Positions 58,892 to 64,000 of a stretch of 64,000 bases of DNA are shown here, one piece after another. Source of the stretch: UBA2336 sp964419145 (lineage in GTDB: Bacteria > Bacteroidota > Bacteroidia > Cytophagales > Cyclobacteriaceae). Within the stretch, counting starts at the first letter, position 1. Every line of letters starts with the position of its first letter. The stretch is from the NCBI GenBank assembly GCA_964419145.1, contig CAYQOM010000001.1:682001-746000 (forward strand). The letters are read 5' to 3'. The position numbers and the translations under genes are program-made. The notes under the pieces are model-generated. The model saw nothing but the letters and a program-made list of their open reading frames with translations. It was not told the DNA's origin and did not search any database.

Positions 58892-61711
58892 TTAATCAAT
58901 TCCTTGCCGTATACCTTTCTCAATAGCAGGCACTCCTTTCTTCATCCAGTCGGGCATGGGCGCATCTTTCAGGTAATGATCAAAGAATTGCATCATGCGT
59001 TTGGCAAAGTCTGTACGGTGATGGCGTTGGGTTAGTCCGTGGCCCTGGCCGTTGTAGTTTAACATCCAGACGGGTTTATCCAATCTTCGTAATGCCATGT
59101 AGTATTCAATGCCCTGATACCACGGCACAGCACCATCCCCATCGTTGTGCATCATCAGCAAAGGTGTTTGCACTTTATCAGCAAAGAAGATGGGCGAGTT
59201 TTCAATGTAGTGCATGGGTTTTTCCCAAAGCGTTCCACCAATGCGACTTTGTGTTCGCTCATATTGAAACATACGGCTCAATCCACTTTCCCAACGAATG
59301 CCTCCGTATGCACTGATCATGTTTACTACAGGAGCTCCGGCTTCAGCAGCACGGAATAAATTCGTGCGCGTAATCATGTAGGCAATCTGGTAGCCGCCCC
59401 AGCTGTGGCCTTGTATGCCGATACGTTTTTCGTCAACAAAACCTTTTGCAATCAGCGATGTAACACCGGGCATAATGCAGTTCATGGCACTCTCACCCGG
59501 GAAACCAATTTTGTAAACGATATCCGGAACGAAAACAAGGTATCCATTGCTCGTGTACATGGAATAATTGATGGAAGAGCGTATCGGAGCGGGAGCAATG
59601 TGCTGATGAATGTTCTGCGAATTTTTTTCATAGAAGTACACCATCATCGGATATTTCTTTTTCGGATCAAAGCCTTCCGGTTTGTAGAGCAAGCCTTCCA
59701 GCGGAATGTTATCCACGGAAGTCCAGGTAACCGATTCAACACTTCCCCACAGGTATTTACTCATTTGCGGATTGGCTGTGGATAGTTTTTTCGGATTGCT
59801 GAAGTTGAAATCGCTTGTCCAAACATCTGGAAACTCGGTGAAGCTTTGGCGGGTAAACAGCATGGCATTGGCTTGCAGTGCTTTTATGGCGTTGCCATAG
59901 CGATAGTCGCCCATAATGAGTTTGGTTAATTTTCCATCTTTCAGGTTCAGTTTATAAAAACCAGATTGTTTGGTGGTTTCATTGAAGGCACTGAGCAGCA
60001 TTTCTTTTTCCGGATCGATGAAGCGCTCTTCTGGATCAAGTTGGATGTAGCGGAAGGTTGTTTTCTGATCTCTTCCAACCTTTGTGAGGTTAACGGGAGC
60101 CTTTCGGTTTTCCGGATCAAACGCCCAGATGTCGTAGCGGTCATACGCCAACAGCAGTGCATCGTTAGCGGTAAAACCGGCAACGCCATAACTGTAGGGG
60201 TAGTAAGGATGATCATCCTCCTCATCGGCAAATTTTACCTTCAAGCCTTCATTCAGCTTAATAATTTTTTTGTTAGCAACAGAATAACTGAAAAAGGCCG
60301 TATCCGGATTGCTGAACCACACCACGTAGTTGGCTTTGGGTGAAAGTCGCGCGTTGCCTTTTATTTTTTGCTGAATGGACTGTACAGAACCATCGCGCAG
60401 GTTTACCAACTGAAGGTCCTTATACACATCCGTATCCCACGTGCGCATAACGAGGTAGGGCGTTTCATTTTCAGCAAGGGCCATTGAGGCATTTCCTTCG
60501 TCACCCAATTCCAGTGATGGCATGTTTTCTTTGGCCAACTGAACAATACGATTATCATTCAGGTGAATCACAGAAACGTATGATCTTCTTTTGTCAGCAT
60601 TTAACCTGCTGTTTTGTTGCGGATAGATGTAATCATCTTTCCAGGTCCACACTTCTACGTTTACAATTTCTTCAGTGAGTAGGGTAGTATCTTGTACCAC
60701 CGGTTTAGGAGATGTGCCGAAGTATAATTTCGAACCGTCTTTTGAGAAGGATGGTGTATAGTTTTCATTCACGATCCACTCTGCTGGAATGCCCGTTGAT
60801 TTTTCAGTGGCCAATACACGAGCAGACGATTCACCTTTTTTCCAGTGGTAGAGATGATAGTAACGAATCAGCGCTTTGGTGGTATCAGTATCCACGAGAA
60901 AAGCTGCTTGTGTTCCGTCTTCGTTAATGGATAGGCCTTTTACTTTGTATTTGCTCTTTCCCTCAAACAGGGTGTTAAGTTGACCCGCTTGCAAATCATA
61001 CCAATATACGCCTGGCTTCAAGGTACTGTCGTTACCTGTAGTATGAAACAATAATCCCTGCCCGAATTTGGCTAGTGTATAATCCTTCACATACCCGAAT
61101 TGCGACTCCTGATTGTTGCCCAGGTTTCGGAGCACAAGCGTATAGCCATTGTCGTCTGTATTCTTTTTAACTTTTTTTGGTTTGGCTGCTTTCTTGGCGG
61201 TATCCGGTTTTGGTGGCTTTGGTACTTCCAGTTGATAGGCCAGCCAGCCACCGGCTTTCTCCGGAATTTTGTAGGATTTTACCTCTGCAATTTTTTCTGT
61301 CTTTCGATTGGTAAAAGCATAAATACCCAATGAATCGTTGGGCAACTCATCTTTTTTCTTTTTCTCTCTGCGTAAATCCTTTACCAATTGTTTTTGGGGT
61401 GTGATTTTAAAGATCGCATATTGGCTATCCCACGTAAGTGAAATGTTTGCTGCGCGATGAATGGAATCCTGCGCCAGCGTTTTCAGGTTATGGAACACTA
61501 CTTTGCCATCTCCGTCCTGTGGGTTGATGGTGTATGCGGCATGCGTGCCATCGTTGGTTATTGCCCGGTAGGTTATTTCTTTCCAGCCATCATACACATC
61601 GTGTGTCAGCGGCTTTTTTTGAACGGGAGGTTGTTTGGATTTTGATTTCTGAGCCTCGGCCGGAAGTGTGAATACCAGACAAAGAATAAGGGCAGCGTAG
61701 ATGTGTTTCAT
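58892..61711 (-). CDS. exported prolyl-oligopeptidase family (S9) peptidase
   Basis: A 939-residue serine peptidase: signal peptide (residues 1-20), a long beta-propeller-like N-terminal part with a Lys/Pro-rich insert (about 163-180), and a C-terminal alpha/beta hydrolase domain (about 690-939). The catalytic Ser lies in GIQGHSWGGYQIAYM near residue 770, the Asp in HNDGDGAVPWYQG near 858, and the His in GQGHGLTQRHHR near 890. Comparable enzymes cut peptides in the periplasm. Substrate unknown. The gene stands alone, convergent with the 58066 lipoprotein. Confidence 0.9.
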   Translation of the reverse strand: MKHIYAALILCLVFTLPAEAQKSKSKQPPVQKKPLTHDVYDGWKEITYRAITNDGTHAAYTINPQDGDGKVVFHNLKTLAQDSIHRAANISLTWDSQYAIFKITPQKQLVKDLRREKKKKDELPNDSLGIYAFTNRKTEKIAEVKSYKIPEKAGGWLAYQLEVPKPPKPDTAKKAAKPKKVKKNTDDNGYTLVLRNLGNNQESQFGYVKDYTLAKFGQGLLFHTTGNDSTLKPGVYWYDLQAGQLNTLFEGKSKYKVKGLSINEDGTQAAFLVDTDTTKALIRYYHLYHWKKGESSARVLATEKSTGIPAEWIVNENYTPSFSKDGSKLYFGTSPKPVVQDTTLLTEEIVNVEVWTWKDDYIYPQQNSRLNADKRRSYVSVIHLNDNRIVQLAKENMPSLELGDEGNASMALAENETPYLVMRTWDTDVYKDLQLVNLRDGSVQSIQQKIKGNARLSPKANYVVWFSNPDTAFFSYSVANKKIIKLNEGLKVKFADEEDDHPYYPYSYGVAGFTANDALLLAYDRYDIWAFDPENRKAPVNLTKVGRDQKTTFRYIQLDPEERFIDPEKEMLLSAFNETTKQSGFYKLNLKDGKLTKLIMGDYRYGNAIKALQANAMLFTRQSFTEFPDVWTSDFNFSNPKKLSTANPQMSKYLWGSVESVTWTSVDNIPLEGLLYKPEGFDPKKKYPMMVYFYEKNSQNIHQHIAPAPIRSSINYSMYTSNGYLVFVPDIVYKIGFPGESAMNCIMPGVTSLIAKGFVDEKRIGIQGHSWGGYQIAYMITRTNLFRAAEAGAPVVNMISAYGGIRWESGLSRMFQYERTQSRIGGTLWEKPMHYIENSPIFFADKVQTPLLMMHNDGDGAVPWYQGIEYYMALRRLDKPVWMLNYNGQGHGLTQRHHRTDFAKRMMQFFDHYLKDAPMPDWMKKGVPAIEKGIRQGID

Positions 61712-61789
61712 AGGTTTTGGATTATGTGTTAAACATAGCCAAACCCATGTTTTTGCCCAATGGTTTTTTTATGATCGGAAATTAAAACG

Positions 61790-62674
61790 TTAACGTGTTG
61801 GGATAGAAAGCCTTACTCCGGTGGTGAAGTAAAATGTATTGTTTAGCTTTTCCTTTTCGGTCTGATCGTCTACTACGACTGTTGCTGGGTTGACAGGAAA
61901 GACCCAGTTGCCGATGACAAAGAATCGAAAGCTATTGAGTTTATATGTTAATTGAATACTTGTTTCGTAGTTCAGCACCTGGAATTTGTCGGATTCAAGA
62001 ATACTCACCTCCGGCATTGGCTGCGGTGATCCTCCGGGCCCGTTTCCATTTCCTCCGCCATCCCTTCCAAATCCGGATTGCGGACTTCGGTATTGATAGT
62101 ATTGATCATAGTATTTTTGTGTGCCGGCCTGAATAGTGAAGGAAGGCATGATGAGTAATTTGTTTTTTAGTGCGTAAAAGGTGCGACTTGCATCAGCGGT
62201 TGCAAATACATCGGTGTTGTCACTCAACCCCAGTCCAACATCAGCAAAAACCATAAACACATTCAGGTCGTAACCGGCATAAACGTTTGCAAATGTGTTC
62301 ATTTCGGCCTGCACCACATAACTGGCATCACTGAAAATGTATTGTGATAGGGAAGCGCCAAGCAATATTGTTTCTCCTGTGTATTCATAGCCACCCTCAA
62401 ATCCATACAAATCAATTCTGTTCTGGTCTTTAGCGGTGAGGTAACTAAGGTATCCGCGAATAAAAAATCCGGATTTATGATAATACGCAAGTGACGGTAT
62501 TAAATAAGGGGCTATCATAGAATCCGTTCTTCCCATGTATACATAATCGCTTGTGTATCGGATTCCGATTTTAAACTCAGAAGTAGTTAAAACGGAATCA
62601 GTATAAATGTTGTTGGGTTGAGACAGAACAATGGAGCTGATCAGCATTGCGCCTAGTGTAGCGAGGTGTTTCAT
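61790..62674 (-). CDS. probable outer-membrane beta-barrel protein
   Basis: A 294-residue exported protein (signal peptide residues 1-18) with alternating strand pattern (FKIGIRYTSDYVYMGR, GFFIRGYLSYLTAKDQ, LKNKLLIMPSFTIQAG) and a C-terminal FYFTTGVRLSIPTR, typical of outer-membrane barrels. A Gly/Asn/Pro-rich loop (about 200-224) interrupts the barrel. No family recognised; it is not a TonB-dependent receptor. It lies upstream of the S9 peptidase on the same strand, 78 bases away. Confidence 0.7.
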   Translation of the reverse strand: MKHLATLGAMLISSIVLSQPNNIYTDSVLTTSEFKIGIRYTSDYVYMGRTDSMIAPYLIPSLAYYHKSGFFIRGYLSYLTAKDQNRIDLYGFEGGYEYTGETILLGASLSQYIFSDASYVVQAEMNTFANVYAGYDLNVFMVFADVGLGLSDNTDVFATADASRTFYALKNKLLIMPSFTIQAGTQKYYDQYYQYRSPQSGFGRDGGGNGNGPGGSPQPMPEVSILESDKFQVLNYETSIQLTYKLNSFRFFVIGNWVFPVNPATVVVDDQTEKEKLNNTFYFTTGVRLSIPTR

Positions 62675-62740
62675 AGCGCGGTTGTTTAAGCCAACTGTAC
62701 CGCACCAGAAGGATGCGGTACAGTTTTAGGTTGATTGAAA

Positions 62741-63397
62741 CTATTTGTTTCCGCCTTTCTTGCCAGAACCTGTTCCTTGCTTCATTTTCTCCTTGCCCTT
62801 GTTGGGCATACGTTCGCCTTTTTCTTTGAGTTTGGTTTCCATCTTTTCACGGAAGCGTTCCTGGTTTTGGTACTTTTTACCATCGGGGCTAAGGCATTCA
62901 CCGTCCCGTAATTGCATGCGGGTTTGATTTTTAAGTTGATAACTTCCATCGGGATTAATGATCATACCATTCTGAAGTGTTACCCTTTCCTGCATGCGGG
63001 TTTGTTGCTGATTTTTCACCTGGAACATTTCTCCGTTTTGATAGACATAGTGTTCCTGATTCATGGCCTGATTGCGCACTTGCACCTGAGCACGGAATTG
63101 TGCCTGGTTGTTGTACTTGTTTCCATTCATGTCCAGGCACTCGCCATTCTTCAGTCTTAACTGTTTCTGATTTTGCAGTTGATACGAGCCATCTGGGTTT
63201 ACCACGATCCCATTGTGTAACCTCAATTGTTCCTGAAGCTGAATTTGTTCCTGATCTCTTACCTGGTACATTTTGCCGTCTTTAAGCATTAGGTGTTCCT
63301 GCAGTTGTTGTTGTGTGCGTTGCTGCTCTCTATCCTGCGCCTGTAAACTGAAAAGGGCAAGTCCTAGAGCCATTCCGAAAAGCATGAGCTTTTTCAT
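62741..63397 (-). CDS. DUF6799-type repeat protein
   Basis: A 218-residue exported protein: signal peptide residues 1-21, then two copies of a 70-residue unit at 35-104 and 116-185, 81 residues apart. Shared words are NPDGSYQLQNQ / NPDGSYQLKNQ and LKNGECLDMNGNKY / LRDGECLSPDGKKY, in the style of DUF6799. The C-terminus is Lys/Gly-rich. The composition is remarkably rich in Gln (first half) and low in aromatics. The gene has a strong Shine-Dalgarno stretch (GGAGGA) just before the ATG, unusual in this genome. Function unknown. Confidence 0.8.
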   Translation of the reverse strand: MKKLMLFGMALGLALFSLQAQDREQQRTQQQLQEHLMLKDGKMYQVRDQEQIQLQEQLRLHNGIVVNPDGSYQLQNQKQLRLKNGECLDMNGNKYNNQAQFRAQVQVRNQAMNQEHYVYQNGEMFQVKNQQQTRMQERVTLQNGMIINPDGSYQLKNQTRMQLRDGECLSPDGKKYQNQERFREKMETKLKEKGERMPNKGKEKMKQGTGSGKKGGNK

Positions 63398-63519
63398 ATT
63401 TCCTCCTTTTTTAATAGTAATTATATAGTCTATTACAGGCAGTAAAATTTAAACATGAGCAGATAAAAGTCTGTGACTTCACGCACGGAGGCTTGATGAC
63501 TTTTGTTAGGTTTTAAAAA

Positions 63520-63545
63520 GAAAATGCTCCTGAAGGAGCATTTTC
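63520..63545 (-). terminator. Rho-independent terminator of the 3'-edge gene
   Basis: Eleven-base perfect arms (63520-63530 and 63535-63545) with a TGAA loop, read on the minus strand and followed there by TTTTT. It lies 14 bases after the stop of the His/Arg-rich protein gene. Confidence 0.78.
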
Positions 63546-63559
63546 ATGATAAAGTAGTT

Positions 63560-64000
63560 TTAGAATCTTGCCCGAACGCTTACATACCCACCCGAACGTC
63601 TGCGATCGAGGTACCAGGGCAAGTCATCATCAAAGTAATCGATGTCAACATGTGATATGCGATGAAAATCTGCGCGGTGCATGTGGGCGGGAACGCGATG
63701 TGTGTATACCCAATTTCTTCCTGATAGGGTTATGTACACGCCACGGTAGCAGTCGTAGTAAACATTGTAGTCGCGGTAGTACACATAACGTACAGGCCGG
63801 TAATGATAGCCATGTGCAGGTGCCCAATGCGGAGGCCTGTGGTACGAATACCGTCTGCCATGGCGATCATGTGTTGGGCCACGCCAGTCTCTTCGGGAGT
63901 CACGGTCAAATCTATCCCAGTCATTACGGTGATTATCATGACGGCCACGGTGGTTATCCCAATCACGGTCGCGCTTGTGATCATGTTTGTGCTTGTCATC
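63560..64000 (-). CDS. 3' part of a His/Arg/Asp-rich protein (runs off the right edge)
   Basis: Reading the minus strand, the frame that ends at 63560 stays open to the window edge, giving at least 147 residues; an apparent internal start at 63784 is only a GTG Val codon. The upstream part is dominated by His, Arg, Asp and Trp (DRDWDNHRGRHD, then PPHWAPAHGYHYRP), and the C-terminal part by YYRDYNVYYDCYRGVYITL and SGRNWVYTHRVP. I know this pattern from exported Bacteroidota proteins of unknown function. The N-terminus lies outside the window, so a signal peptide cannot be checked. A terminator follows. Confidence 0.75.
   Translation of the reverse strand, partial: DDKHKHDHKRDRDWDNHRGRHDNHRNDWDRFDRDSRRDWRGPTHDRHGRRYSYHRPPHWAPAHGYHYRPVRYVYYRDYNVYYDCYRGVYITLSGRNWVYTHRVPAHMHRADFHRISHVDIDYFDDDLPWYLDRRRSGGYVSVRARF

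Noticed and set aside
63730..63999. An 89-residue Thr/Met/Ile-rich ORF at the right edge
   Set aside because: It is a shadow in another frame of the His/Arg/Asp-rich gene; its composition (repeated TVIGITTV) is what that codon pattern gives when read off-frame.

Overview
This window looks like mostly core chromosome from a member of the Bacteroidota, probably Cytophagales. Three things support that. Several genes are preceded by the Bacteroidota housekeeping promoter element TAnnTTTG. The gene families are typical of the phylum: DUF3857 transglutaminase-like proteins, DUF6427, DUF6799, a short HPF next to a Xer recombinase and rpsU, TPM-domain proteins, and many lipoproteins and small exported proteins. 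Shine-Dalgarno sites are weak or absent before most genes. I saw no rRNA, tRNA, CRISPR array, transposase, prophage or replication origin. Genes are tightly packed and no gene-free stretch exceeds 300 bases; the longest are about 140-190 bases.

Layout. 1-9 kb: CBS-domain protein, alpha/beta hydrolase, CvpA-YqeY pair, pdxJ, two TPM-domain proteins, glyA, tatC, rpiB and a DUF6427 membrane protein. 9-14 kb: rbfA, a LolC/E-type permease, a large SNF2 ATPase, and an LpxL-like acyltransferase facing it. 14.6-20.1 kb: an SDR, an exported protein of unknown function and two adjacent DUF3857 proteins. 20.2-24.3 kb: radA, a UPF0316 membrane protein, a PLP-dependent deaminase/desulfhydrase and a PA0069-type radical SAM protein. 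24.3-25.5 kb: an AT-rich two-gene restriction-modification cassette (BglII/BstYI-like nuclease plus MT-A70 adenine methylase) lying between lysA and the radical SAM gene. 25.6-32.6 kb: lysA, hydrolase, RsmI-like methylase, metK, hpf, xer, rpsU and an acyl-CoA dehydrogenase.

32.7-36 kb: nucleotide-sugar genes ugd, rfbB and rfbA. 36-40.5 kb: the rimP-nusA-infB translation/transcription operon, with a terminator-like hairpin in its leader. 40.5-49 kb: small exported proteins, LemA, prfA, a tandem pair of paralogous exported proteins and a nitroreductase. 49-58.9 kb: a two-domain surface lipoprotein, amidohydrolase, TPR protein, lipid kinase, DUF5684 protein, DinB-family protein, M14 peptidase and thiol peroxidase. 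58.9-64 kb: S9 peptidase, an outer-membrane barrel candidate, a DUF6799 repeat protein and the 3' part of a His/Arg/Asp-rich protein that runs off the right edge.

No unmistakably new multi-gene system is visible. The most distinctive elements are the compact restriction-modification cassette, the DUF3857 pair in which one partner has lost its apparent catalytic residues, the hairpin leader of rimP-nusA-infB, and several palindromic intergenic elements. Functions are assigned from motifs and family knowledge only; no database search was run.
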